A DNA stretch of 64,000 bases from Dermatophagoides farinae. Taxonomy: Eukaryota > Arthropoda > Arachnida > Sarcoptiformes > Pyroglyphidae. The translations under genes and the position numbers were made by a program. Below, in pieces: positions 47,875 through 59,992 of the stretch (the stretch's first letter is position 1; every line of letters begins with the position of its first letter). Location: positions 2,098,501-2,162,500 of the forward strand of contig NC_134683.1 of assembly GCF_024713945.1 (NCBI RefSeq), read 5' to 3'. The notes below the pieces were generated by a model, which saw nothing but the letters and a program-made list of their open reading frames with translations, did not search any database and had not been told where the DNA came from.

Positions 47875-48495
47875 GAAAAGGATTGATGTAGGTATTTTTT
47901 TTTCTATCGCCTAATTGAATTAAAATTTTAATTTAATGTAAATTTTTTGTTCATACAGTTTGCTTTCATCTAATTTGATAATATTGCTCAATTTAAAAAA
48001 AAATTTTTTTGAATAGATAAAGATACACGATTGTCATAATCAATAAAATGTGTCATTGTTTTTTATTTTTATTTTAGAAAAATGTGCCAAAAAAATTTTA
48101 TAAAATGGTTGGTTGTGAAGAACCTAATGAACCTTAATGATAAAAACAAAGAAATCTTCAGACTTTGAAATCGATAATTCACTTTTTCATTTTTTGACCA
48201 ACAACAACAACATTATGATCACGAATGAATGAATGTACTGAAACAATATGATCATATGACATATATACTGCCGGAATTCATTCGATTTTTATTGAATCAA
48301 AATACATTATCATTGGAAACACTGTTAGACTAGATTTAAATATGAAAATATGAAAAATTTTCTTTACGAAAGAAAAGCTTCATCATGGAAACCAAATTTA
48401 AAAAGTGTTTTTATTCGATTCGGTTATATGAAGTATGATGAACATTCATATTTGGTTAAGATTGCATATATCATATATACATAGACATTGTCAAT
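47875..48495. other. Intergenic; no supported gene
   Basis: A gap between two same-strand genes. An AATAAA signal near 48042 could end the Asn-rich gene. Nothing else is seen. Confidence 0.5.
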
Positions 48496-50164
48496 ATGTT
48501 TTTGAAAATAAACAAATTTGTCTATTATCAATTAAAAGAAATTGCTGAATGTCATCATAGAAAATGGTATCGTTTAAAACAATTTGTTGAAATTTTCATC
48601 GCATTATTCTATCTTATACGTATGATAATCACAATCACAAGTTATTTTACAAATGAACCATTCATTCAATATTACAAAATCGAACCATTGTTTCGATATT
48701 TTATTCATTCAAATCCAAAATTATTTCGACATTATTCATTGTCTACATTGATGTTAGCTATATTTGGTTTAATGGGAAGAATTGCATTTTTTTATTCACG
48801 AATCGATACTACTGTGTTGTCATATCAAACGATTGTCATCAATATTGAACAATATAATCAATGTTGTTTCACAAAATTACAAATGGAAAAAATTCTGTGC
48901 GAAAAATATGAAAAAAATATTAAAAATTTAAAATTGATTAGAAAATTTTTACCCGATTGTATTTTTCGATCAATATGTTGGCTATTGACTAGATTATGGG
49001 CATCGACAAATAAAATTGATATACAGCTTGATATGAATAAATGGCGAAATGTGAAACCGTTACGTATACAACAATCAATAACATTGGAAGATCGTTTGAA
49101 AATTATCAGAATATTGTATAAAGCTGATATTATCGTGTTTTATATACATATTTTATACTGTAAATTATTATATATTTAAATTTGTGTCTGATGAATTTGT
49201 TGATTAATTTCATTTTCATTTAATTCATTAGTTCCATTGTGTTTTGCGATTGGCCATGATTATTATCATTATAATGTTAATTCATTCGGAAAAGAATTCA
49301 ATTTTCATATATTCATATTGATAGATGCAATCTTATATACGAATATGGCATACAGTGCTATACAATGTGGAATATTTTTTACATTACTCGGTTCTATTAA
49401 TTCAGCATCACAAAGTAATATAGTGGAAAGATTAAATTTGAAATTATCTAAAATTTCAATTAATTGTCAACGAATCAATAAACAATTTATGCACCATTTA
49501 CAGATTATATCGATTGTATCGATAAAATTACGACAACATTTGAATATGATTCATTATGAACATGGTCTAGCGTGTAATGTTTATATTTATTTATATAATC
49601 AATTATTATGGGCAAATGTATTGCTTTGTTTTATACTAATCAGTATTCCATTTAATATAATCTGTGTATCGGCATTACTTGTCAAAGATTTGATTTGGTT
49701 ACAAGTTTTAATGACATATACAGCAATTACTATACATTCGATTCTTATTTTAGGTTTACTATTTCGATTGGCTAAACAGAATGTAATATTACATAAAGCT
49801 AAATATTATCTAATACCAATTATACAAGCAATTAATTGTATCAAATTTCAAAATGATCAACGAATCATCAAATCGAATAAAACAACAACAACAACAACAA
49901 CAATTGATTTGAATACATTTCGTTTAAAGCTAAAGATTGAACAACAATATCAACGTTTAACTTGGGGACCAAAATATGGCCCATTCGTTGCTATTATGGG
50001 AACCGTAACATATGCATTTATATTTAATGTAAGTTTTCTTAATGAAATATTTTGAACAAATTCTTAAAAATCATTTTTTTTTTAAATTTATTATTCATCA
50101 TTCTATGTAGCTTGCACTCACATATGTTGCTATATTCATTTTTATTTTAACTCATTTTGTCTAA
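48496..50164 (+). CDS. Candidate chemoreceptor (gustatory-receptor-like), complete gene model
   Basis: Three exons, 48496-49159, 49232-50028 and 50111-50164, join in phase (1, then 0) to 504 residues. Seven or so hydrophobic helices are visible. The loop before helix 5 carries RQHLNMIHYEHGLACNVY followed by YNQLLWANVLLCF and a helix ending ISIPFNI. A basic loop with LKLKIEQQYQRL precedes KYGPFVAIMGTVTYAFIFN, and the last exon adds LALTYVAIFIFILTHFV. A final short phase-0 exon just before the C-terminal helix, with a TY motif nearby, is a known feature of insect gustatory receptor genes. The minus-strand gene at 6195-7577 is a divergent relative. The ligand and even the family are inferred from architecture. 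The same helical layout argues for a seven-helix ion-channel receptor. Confidence 0.65.
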
Positions 50165-50585
50165 ATTGGTGCGTGTTATATTCGTATTATATCGATTGGT
50201 TTGATCGACTTATTGATTATTGATTGATTGATTGAATATCCAGAGTAAATAAAAATTATTTTCAAAGCCAAACCAAACAAAATCAAAAAAAAAAAATTAC
50301 TACAGGAAATTTTTCTTTTTTTTTTATCAATCAATCAAAAGATAAAACGAAAATGAATAGAAATCATTGATAAAATATACAAAAATTTCACACATTTTCA
50401 ATTTTCACGTACATTCATCCATCATTTACATGATGTTTACATGATAATCATCATTATTGATTAATAATCATCGATTTAGTCAACAATCATCACCATCATC
50501 ATCATCATCATCGTTGTCGTCGTCGTTGTCGAATAAAGAAAGCAGAAAAATTTTTTCCAAAAAATTCCTGGGAAAAGAAAAAAAA
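50165..50585. other. Intergenic gap
   Basis: Poly-A/T and an ATC/GTC run at 50487-50525. An in-frame upstream extension of the next gene is open from 50457 but is Ser-repeat only. Nothing else is supported. Confidence 0.5.
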
Positions 50586-51281
50586 ATGGCAACATTATTC
50601 AATGATATTTATATACAATTCTCTATAATTCTTTTATCGATAATTCTTGTTCTGACTATATTGATTATCTATATTGTACGACAAACATTGATCATACGTC
50701 GTGAATATAGAAATAAATTTGGTCTAAATAATAGCAAAAATTCAAAAAAACAACAAGAAAAAAATGAAGACAATAATGATGATGATGGTGATGATGATCG
50801 TTTATGGATCAAACGACAGAAAAGTCATTCGTCTATAAATTATGTGACGTAAGTGTTGAGCGAAAAAAAAATTTTTTTTTATTGTTTTCTGCATTTGTAA
50901 TCATTTTTCTATGAAAAAAATAGGCTAGATTCATTACCCACGGATCTAAGGCAACAACAGCAGCAGCAGCAACAACAACAACAACGACAATCACAGGTTG
51001 ATCATGGCAACGGAATTGTCAATCACCAACAACAACAACAACAACCACAGCAAGATCAAAATGGTACACAGATGGTGACATTTTTGCATCCTACCACCAC
51101 TAATAATAATAATAATAAAAACCACCATATTCATAATCACAACGGTAATGACAATCATCATACATTACCGAAACGTTTTCCAACACCACCACCATCGGTA
51201 TCAATGTCAGCAGTAGATGTTCATGATTATTGTCATGACGATAATAATGAATTAAGTGAATATTGTGAACCAAATCATTGA
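50586..51281 (+). CDS. Small single-pass membrane protein with low-complexity cytosolic tail
   Basis: Two exons, 50586-50848 and 50924-51281, give 206 residues joined in phase 2. One strong transmembrane helix (about residues 9-34, IYIQFSIILLSIILVLTILIIY) is followed by basic RQTLIIRREYRNKF, acidic DDDGDDD, RLWIKRQKSHSSINYVTLDSLPTDLR, a Gln run, Asn/His-rich sequence and the ending PKRFPTPPPSVSMSAVDVHDYC. The ATG is in a good context (AAAATGG). The patches around the intron and near the C-terminus look conserved, so this is a real gene, perhaps an adaptor with a Pro-rich tail. I do not recognise the family. Confidence 0.7.
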
Positions 51282-52040
51282 ATGATGAAAAAGAAAAAAT
51301 TTATTATCATTTTTATTCAACATAACCAATGTGTATAATACAAAATTTCTTTTTCATTCTTTCTTTTTTTTCCATATAACTTACTAATAAATGTGTAACA
51401 GAATTTTTTACAAAAAAAAATAACAGAAAAAAAAATCAAATACAAAAGACTAAATAAACAAAAAAAAAAAAAAAATTCAAAATCAAATAAAATGGTCAAA
51501 GATTCAATAATTTGGGCACAGATTTCGTTCATTTTGGATCCATTTCTCGGTCATCGTTGATATTGTTATCCAATCATCATCATCATCATCATCATGAAGA
51601 TGATGATGAACGAGTTCCATTCTTCAATAAGCGATGATAATGTCGACTATCGATGAGGGAATGGAAAATAAATATAAAGATTAACTTAGAATTTAAGATT
51701 AAGTGAAAGCAAAGTTTAGAAAAAACAGAACAACAAAAGATAAAATACAATCAATGGTTAGTGAAAGAAAAAAAAATGGACAAATTAATCATGTGTGTGT
51801 GTGTGTGTTATCAAGATGATGATGATCGATGCGATGATGAAGGAAATAATGTATCGAATCTGAAATTTTCATTGATCATCGATCGTTATTCAGGTGATTT
51901 ATAGTGGATGTGATGATTATTGTTTATTTAGCACAGTATTTGTTAGTATATGGAAATAGAAAAATTTTTTAGTTATTAAAAATTCAATTTATTGAATTTT
52001 GTTGATTTTTAAACAAGAAAAAAAAAACAAAAAATTCCAA
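51282..52040. other. Convergent 3' gap
   Basis: This lies between the small membrane protein (+) and the EB-module gene (-). It contains ATC repeats at 51573-51594, (GT)n at 51793-51809 and GAT runs. No gene is supported. Confidence 0.55.
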
Positions 52041-52151
52041 TCACTCATACCTCCATATAATGACAATGGCCAATGCAATGCATAAAATAATGGCAATAAT
52101 CAATAAAAATATGACCATTGCACGTAATGTTGATTTAGATAATTTTAATCG

Positions 52152-52182
<31 letters not shown>

Positions 52183-53148
52183 AAATCTTCAGGTGATAAA
52201 GCCAGATCATTAACAAATGTTGATGATGTTATATTGGCATCATTTACAACTAATGCTAACAATTCATCACCTTGTTCCAAGCGGATACATTGTTTATTCG
52301 ATGCTATATACGATTTTCGACATAAACAAATACCAAAATCGGTATTACAATCTTGATTTACACCACATTCAGTGGTACGATTTTCCGAAATATAAAGACA
52401 TTTTTCACCCAATTTTGGCGCTAATTGTAATGAAAAAACAATTTTGATTAACAATAATTCTCTCAGAATATATATTCAAATTCTTACCATTAATGACAAA
52501 AACATTGGCCAAATCAAAACAATCAAATGGCCGTGAACGCATCCATCTTGATGAACAAATATTTACATCGTCCACCTGACAAGCGGCTTCAACTTCATAA
52601 TGTTTTCGTTGTTTAATCAAATGTTTATCGGTCATTTGATCTTCAAGACATGATAGATCTAGATTAAATTCACTATAACAATGTTTACGATAAGGATCAT
52701 GACAATGTAGAAAACTTTGCATCTGATGTAATGGTTTTTTATCTCTTGGTTTTGTCATAAATGTTAGTACCATACGAGCATTTGTTGTGAAATTTAATGA
52801 TTCCAATGATGATAATGATTGGCCATCATTATTATTATTATTATTATTGCGTATTGAATGTTCAATATTTGCATGGCAAAATATTGTTAAATTTCTATTA
52901 TTATAAGCAGTTATATTTTTCTCTTCAATTCGTACAATTTTCGTTGTTGGGAATGGCGTAATTGTCGTTGTTTGATTTGCCGCCAATTCATTAATCATAG
53001 TGGACAACATTAGAATTGGTGAAATTATTATTATTATTATCACTGAATGATTTGATAAATATGATGAAAATGATGACGATGTGAATAATGATGATGATGA
53101 TGATTCTCGATAAAGAATCGATGATTTTAATCGACATTTAATCCACAT
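52041..53148 (-). CDS. Type I membrane protein with an EB-type Cys-rich module
   Basis: Two exons, 53148-52488 and 52420-52041, join in phase 1 to 346 residues. A hydrophobic signal or anchor (about 35-55, HSVIIIIIISPILMLSTM) precedes an ectodomain with several N-glycosylation sites and paired Cys (FLHCHDPYRKHC, DLSCLED, EAACQVDDVNICSSR). After the intron a compact module follows, GEKCLYISENRTTECGVNQDCNTDFGICLCRKSYIASNKQCI. Its C-x7/8-C-x5-C-x6-C-x-C-x10/11-C spacing is that of nematode/arthropod EB or EGF-like modules. An acidic/Gly stretch and a C-terminal helix (about 315-342) end WRYE. The two upstream ATGs near the start are in a Ser-rich, low-complexity N-terminus, so the start is uncertain. 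Probably a cell-surface receptor or adhesion protein. Confidence 0.75.
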
Positions 53149-56100
53149 TTTTTTTCTTGAAATTTTTTTTTATTTTTGGCCACTGTGAATTGAGTAATGA
53201 ATTAAAAAAAAAAAAAAATTTAAAAAAACAACAAGAAAAATTGAAAGAAAAACATACCTTAAAAGTACATTTAAAAGAAAAAGAGAAATGGTGAAAAAAA
53301 TGAATGTTCCAACAGAACACACACACACCCACACAGGGGAAATTTTTTTCAATTTTTTTTTGTATCAAGCCGCAAGCCAAAAATAGTGATAAAAAGAGAA
53401 GTAGAAGCGGAACAAACAAAAAAAAATTCGAGTACAAATTAAATCACATCCAATTGGCAAAAAAAAAGAGGTAGATCCATTCAAATGTATGAAGTACATG
53501 GACAATTTTATTTGATGATAGAAGAAGAAGAAGAAGAAGTCGATGACGAAAAAAAGATGGAAGAGGTCAAATTGAAATCGATCAGCTAAAGTCGAATTAA
53601 ATCAATCAATCAAATCAAATCAATACATTTCGATCCATTCATACATCAATCAATACACAAACACACACATACAATGACAAAAAATGGATTTTTGTTTCTC
53701 TTCATGTTTTTCTTCTTCAATTGATCAATCAATCGATCCATTTTTCTTTCCTCTCCCCCCTCTTCACTAAATTTCATCGACAATCATGATGATCCTGTGT
53801 ATGAGAAATGACAAATAATAAACAACAAACAAACAAAAAAAAATGAAAATGAAACAGACATAGAAAAAACATTATCGAATCAATCATCATCATCATCATT
53901 TATTCATATCGAATCAAGATAAAAAAAAACTTTCTAAAATAAACATGAACACACACACAGAGAGAGAGACAGACATTACAAAAATTTTCAATGTTCACAT
54001 CATTTTTTTTTTTATTTCTTCACTTTGTTTCTTTTGATTACCAATCATTTGAAAGATATTGTATTGACAAAAGATTCTCATTGTTATTGCCGTTGTTGTT
54101 GTCGTCGTCGTCGTCGTTGTCGTCGTTGTTATCATCATCATCATCATCATTGACAAAATCTAGAACATCAGTCTTCTTTAGCCACCAAGACCAGACTATT
54201 GATTCCATTTTGAATGGAGAAAACAAAAAATTATACACCCTCTCACTAACTCTCATTCTCTCTCTCCCACTGTCACCTAGACAGACAATGACGATCAAAA
54301 ATTTGATCAATTGAATTAAAAAAAAAGAAAAATAATCATCATTCAATTCAAAATGAGTCGATTAAATGATCGATTTCATTGATTTCGAGCCATTTGAGAT
54401 ACTAAAATCAAGCAAATAATAAGAAAAAAAACTGACATACCAATCCAACAGATGATGATGATGACTGGCTGACTGACTGACTGAAATTGAAATGAAATAA
54501 CGGATGGCCAAGGATGTGAATTTTGGTATTTGATGAAAACGAAACGAAAAATTCATTCATCCATTTTTTTCGGAGAAAAAAGCAAAAAATTTATCTGTAT
54601 CAATTTCAATTTTATATTCGTGCATGAATATTATATTCAGTTCAGGAAACTATAGTGATCCAAAAGAAGACGAAAAAAAAATTATCAGAAAAAAAATCAT
54701 AAAAAAAACCATATATATAAAAAACAAACTTGATATAAAATAAATATAAATAAAATTCGAGCACGCGCATTTCTTTCTACATTGCTTATTGCTGTTGACG
54801 TTGTTGCTGTTGATCCAATTTCCAGGAACATGAATGATAATAATAAAAACCAGAATTTATTTCGACCTAGAAAATGTATGGTAAAAAAGAACAACAACAA
54901 CTGGAAAGTGATTGGTGTGTCAATGCATCCACAGGGGAGTTTGGTGACAATTTTTTTTTTTTTCGTTTGTTTCTCAATTCTCATATGATTGTTGTTGAAA
55001 TATAGATGGAGTAGTAAAATGAAGCTAATACAAAAAAAAAACTAGAGCACCACAAACAATTGTCACCCAATATTTTTATCCACTGAATGTGTGTGTGTGT
55101 GAGTGTGTGAAACGAATATCATTTTTTTTCACGAGAAATCCGCACACACACACACACACAGAAGATTAGCAGAAATAATTGGCCAAATGTCACCAACGAC
55201 CATAAAGAAAAAAAAAATCCACCCTTGGTAATATAGAGAGATATGTGTCTGTGTGTGTATTTGGTGAATGAATGATTATCTTGTTCACAACACAGGAAGG
55301 GAGAGATTTTTTTTCCCGTATAAATGTCCCGAAAAAAAAAATTCGATTCGATCCAAGGTCTTGTGTATGTGTGTGTGTGCGTTTATGTTTTATAAGCAGG
55401 ATGTATCGTTTTTTGTTTGATTATGACTCATTATTACATTAATGGTGATTTATATGGAAACGAATAAATAAATCCAAAAAAAATAGTCAAAAGTGCCCAT
55501 CGTTATTAGGATTACCGTTATTGACCATTATCGATAATAAGGATGGTCATCACACATTTGTAGCCCACACAATTTTTGTTTTTTTTCTAATGAATGAATG
55601 AAGAAAATTTGTGAGAAAAAATTAGATCTGTCTATGATTGCATTATGTTGTTGAAAATTGTATGAAATTTTTTAACGATGACAATTTCGTCGATGGGTAA
55701 ACACTTATGACGATGATGATGATGATGATGATGATGACGGAAAAAATCACACAAAATTAGATTATGAAATTTCCGTAGCAAAAAAAAGGCTTGAAACAAC
55801 TAAATGAATTCTTGAATGACAAGATGAAATGAAAATGACAATAAAAATGATAATAAAAAAAAACATCACGAAGATTATGGGATGATGACAACAACAGCAA
55901 GCAACCACAACCACAACCATAATATGATATAAAAAATACTTGTTGCATCAATGTTGATGTTCATAGTTGTTGATAACGTCATCATTATCATGCCGTTATT
56001 AAGGTTTGTTATTATGTAACCAATGAAGAATCAGTATACATTCACCAATAAACACGATGACACCAATGGCAATGGTATATATTGTGGTTTATGCGGAGGT

Positions 56101-57498
56101 GTATGCATATGTATGTGTGTGTGTGGACATAAAACATAAACACACACACACACACACCTACATACATTGATGACGATAACGGTATAATTAAATCATTCAA
56201 ATGAAAGAAAAAAAAACGGGATTAAATCATCATGTTGTTGATGATGGTAGATGGTTTTTATTTTCTTCGTTCAAAAATTCTAGTCACATCCATTCTGCTA
56301 CAGACGATGAAACAAATTTTAAAAAAATTGTAAAAAAAATTTTATTTTTACCCGATTTTTTTTTTTGATATCATTGCTGATTATGTCATATTATTATAAC
56401 AATTAACGGCTACCAAAAAAAAAAAATTCTTTTCTATCGTTTTGACGCCTATTCGGTTATTCGGTAATAATTTTAGCACCAAAAAACAACAATAACAACA
56501 ACAAAATATTCGCCCACCCATTTGTATGGTTATTAAAATGAATTTTTTTTTCTCTACTTCAGTCTTTTCTACTTTAATTTGTTTTTTGTTTCTAATTATT
56601 CTTCTTCTTCTTCTTCATTTTTTTACTTGTCATTGGAACACATCCATCAATTAACAACGACAATGACGTTGTTCCTGTTTGTTTTGAACATTGAACTTTT
56701 GTCATAGAAAGTATTAGAATTCGTTTAATTTTATTTTCAGAATTTCATGTTCAACATCATCGTCATCGTCATTTCTTGTATCCAATGGTTAAAAATAGAA
56801 TATTCTATATGGGCGTTGAATGAATAGTATTACGCATCAATATGCATCCATAACTTAGACACTCAGAACTTGAAATTTATCCTCATTTTCATCATCATCA
56901 TCATCGTCTTGAGTTGCAATTTTGTTTTGTTTTTTTTTATTTCTTCAGTAGAAAAAAAATTCATTTGATAATCAACGAGAACATTTTATAAAACGAAATA
57001 TAAAACGCATTCTGTTCATGTGGCAAATGTCATCATCATTATAACCATCATCGATTTTGGAATTGAATTCTCTTCCTCTCTCTCGCTCTTTCTGTGTGTT
57101 TGTGTTCTTAGTTTGTGTTTAAACTTCAATTTAAACGAAAAAAGAAAAGTTTCAGAAATTTATTTTTTTCTCGAAATTTTCTCTGTTTTTATCATGAATG
57201 ACATCGACATGATACCGATGTTGATAATGTGATTGACACACGTGTTTATTTTGTGTTTGCCTGTGTGTCTGTGTCTGCGTGTATGTAATAGTTATGTAAA
57301 TGAGTGTGGGTGTGAGTGTTTTTGTTTTTGTTTTACCGGAAAATAACGTTTTTTTTTACAACACATATTGACACAGAAATAAACAAAAAAAAAAACATAA
57401 CGAAACAACTAAGACGACTAGCAGACAAACGGAAGAAGAAGAAAAAAAAAGAATACAAGAAAAAAAAAGGAAAAAAAATTGAAAATTATTGCGAAATT
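53149..57498. other. Long intergenic stretch; no supported gene
   Basis: 4.3 kb of microsatellite and homopolymer DNA. It includes an AAG run at 53521-53539, (CA)n at 55142-55159 and 56140-56157, (AC/AG)n at 53949-53967, GTC/GTT at 54086-54130, GAT runs at 55702-55736, GT runs at 55087-55109 and a CTT run near 56600-56614. Short open frames at 53138, 53991, 54697, 55757 and 57020 are homopolymer-rich and lack conserved patches. The promoter of the four-helix gene presumably lies near the 3' end. Confidence 0.6.
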
Positions 57499-57876
57499 AT
57501 GGTAAAATTAAGTTCATGGTTTTCCATCATACGTTGGGCATTAATATTGACATTATTATTCATCATCATAATGGCTATAACACCATTATTGTTTCCGAAA
57601 TATTTCGATAAAGATATGTTGGCCAATGATAATTATCGTATACATTGTACAATAACCATTTTATTGGCAATCATTGGCCTATTTACAATTTGTTGTTATT
57701 ATTTTTATTTAACATTAATATTTGCCACATTAAGTATATTATATTTGATTGGTGAAATAGCAATGAATATGGGTAATATTGGTACATATCTAACATGGAT
57801 CGGTGTCATTATTTGTTCATATACATATTGTGCTGTAATGCGTCGTTTACGTAATGATGCATTATATGGCCCATAA
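57499..57876 (+). CDS. Small four-helix membrane protein
   Basis: The frame is open from 57316, but the upstream part is Lys-rich and derived from A-runs, so I start at the ATG at 57499 (ATTATGG), giving 125 residues. Four transmembrane helices are evident: about 9-32, 49-70, 72-87 and 92-113. The protein ends in a basic CAVMRRLRNDALYGP tail. No Cys-rich large loop is present, so it is not a tetraspanin. I do not recognise the family. The compact, non-repetitive translation in a repeat-rich region argues for a real gene. A possible polyadenylation signal cluster (AATAAATAAATAAA) lies at 58219-58232. Confidence 0.7.
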   Translation: MVKLSSWFSIIRWALILTLLFIIIMAITPLLFPKYFDKDMLANDNYRIHCTITILLAIIGLFTICCYYFYLTLIFATLSILYLIGEIAMNMGNIGTYLTWIGVIICSYTYCAVMRRLRNDALYGP

Positions 57877-58566
57877 TATATGATGATGATATGATATACT
57901 TTATTGTTTTGTTTTGTAATTTTCGCTGTTATTTTTTTTTATTTGTTAAAAACGATCATTATGAAGTTGATGATGATGATGAAAAATTAATTGATTGCCC
58001 ATTAATAAACAAACAAACAAAACAAAACAAAACTAAAATTAATAATTTTGTCAAATCATAAAACATACACACACACACACAAAACGACCAACATTATCAT
58101 GATAGTATCGTTTTAATGAATTTTTTCTTCATCATTTCATCATTTTATTTTGTCATTTCATTTTGTTTCAATTTTTTGTTTTTTTTTTCATGTGAATATT
58201 ATGATTCTTTAATTTTCAATAAATAAATAAATTTTTGATTGAAAATTTTTTTCTTTTTTTCTTTCATTTCGAGAATGTTGAATAAATTCATCGATCTATG
58301 GATGTTTGGCAGAAAAAAAATCAGCAGCAGCAGCAGCAGGCGATCCTAGTGGCTAAAAATAATTTTCATTTTTATTTTCAAAAAATTATGTTTCACTGAT
58401 TGTTTGTTTATATTGAATTTTTTTATTTATAAAAATTTTCTACTGGTAAAATGAACTCAATTAATTCCAGTTTCAATGATGTGCAGTAATCATTTAATAA
58501 TAATAACAACAATAAACAGTCATCATTATGATTTTTTTGTTTTGTTTTTGTCCAATGAACAAAAAA
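57877..58566. other. Intergenic gap
   Basis: It contains the polyadenylation-like AATAAATAAATAAA near 58219, a (CAG)n run at 58322-58339 and A/T-rich sequence. No gene is supported. Confidence 0.55.
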
Positions 58567-59992
58567 ATGGGAAACATTCATGTTGTCGGACCGAATGAAG
58601 CATTAATTGTGACTGGTGGTGGTTTTGGTTGTTGTCATTCTACACGTATTCGTATGATAATCGGTTCTTGGATTTGGGTGTGGTGGTCGATCAATAATGT
58701 TCAATTATTATCATTGGAAATATTTACTATGAAACCGAAATGTGAAAATGTTCAAACCGCCAATGGTGTTCCGTTATGTGTGACAGCTGTTGCACAATGT
58801 CGTATTACCAAACATTTGGATCGGTTACGATTGGCAGCCGAACAATTTCTTGGTATGACAATTAGTCAAATTCGTGCCATTTTATTGAAAACATTAGAAG
58901 GTCATCTTCGTGCTATTTTGTGTTGGTTCAGTAAAAATCATTTAGATTTGTTGACTATTTATTAATTGTTTGTCGATTTTTTATCCCCAGGTACATTATC
59001 GGTAGAAGAAATCTATGGTGATCGAAATAAATTTGCCCATTTAGTTCGTGAAGTAGCAGCCAAAGATGTGATCAATATGGGCATCGAGATTGTTAGTTTT
59101 ACCATCAAAGATATTTATGATAAAGTTGAATATCTTGATTCATTAGGACGAACACGAATGGCACAAGTAAAACAAGATGCACAAATGGGTGTTGTCGAAT
59201 CCGAACGAGATATTGGAATTGTTGAAGCCAAATGTGAACAACAATCAATGGATAAAATGTATATATCGAAACAGAAAATAGAGGCAGCTAAACAGCAATA
59301 TGAAATGAAAAAATCAGAATATGATCGCGAAGTGAATGGACAACAAGCGGAAACTAAATTATCATATGAATTACAATGGGCAAAAATTCAACAATCTCTG
59401 AAGCAAGAAGAGAAAAAAATCCAATTGATTGAAAAACATAAATTAATTCAATATGAACAATTAGAAATTGAATTAAGAAATAAACAATTAGAATCAGAAG
59501 TACGATTACCTGCCGATACTGAATCATATCGAATTCTAATTGAAAGTGATGGCAAAAAAAATGTCCAATTAATGATTGCCAAAGCAGAGGCGGAAAAAAT
59601 CAGACAAATTGGAATGGCCGAGGTAAGTTGGTTTTGGTTGATTGATACCATTCATTCATTAATAATCGATAATCAATAATCAAAAATTGGAACCATTTTC
59701 ATATTTATTGAAATAGGTCAATAGGAATCGAAAAATAGGCATGGCTGAAGCTCAAGCAATGGCTATTCGTGCCAATATATTATCCAATTACAATGATGCT
59801 GCTATTTTATCAATGATAATGTCTACAATGCCTGAATTAGCTAAAGAAATTTGTTTACCATTGTCGCGTATTACGGAAATAATCATCACATCATCATCAT
59901 CATCATCATCGCCAATATCAGAAACGAATGGAACAAAATATATTTGCAATTTAATTGAAACAATTTTAGCACGATTATTGCCAAAATGTTAA
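58567..59992 (+). CDS. FLOT2: Flotillin-2 (reggie-1)
   Basis: Three exons, 58567-58921, 58991-59622 and 59717-59992, join in frame to 420 residues (human 428). The N-terminal MGN offers an N-myristoylation Gly. HVVPGPNEAL-like start (HVVGPNEALIVTGG), LEIFTMKPKCENVQTANGVPL, AAEQFLG, TLEGHLRAIL, TLSVEEIYGDRNKFAHLVREVAAKDVINMGIEIVSFTIKD and the long Glu/Ala/Lys coiled coil with KAEAEKIRQIG are the flotillin SPFH domain and flotillin repeat. The exon 1/2 junction gives ILCTLS where flotillins have ILGTL, using a weak GTTGGT donor. The C-terminal tail is shorter and Ser-rich. Flotillins form oligomeric scaffolds on the inner leaflet of plasma membrane and endosomes. Confidence 0.95.

Noticed and set aside
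53138-53437. Phe/Leu-rich frame on the minus strand
   Set aside because: Derived from poly-A stretches on the plus strand; it looks like noise.
53991-54346. Overlapping plus and minus frames of about 100 residues
   Set aside because: Both come from a GTC/ATC microsatellite and have homopolymer Ser or Asp composition.
57316-57498. Upstream extension of the four-helix protein
   Set aside because: It is a Lys-rich product of A-runs and precedes a better start context at 57499.
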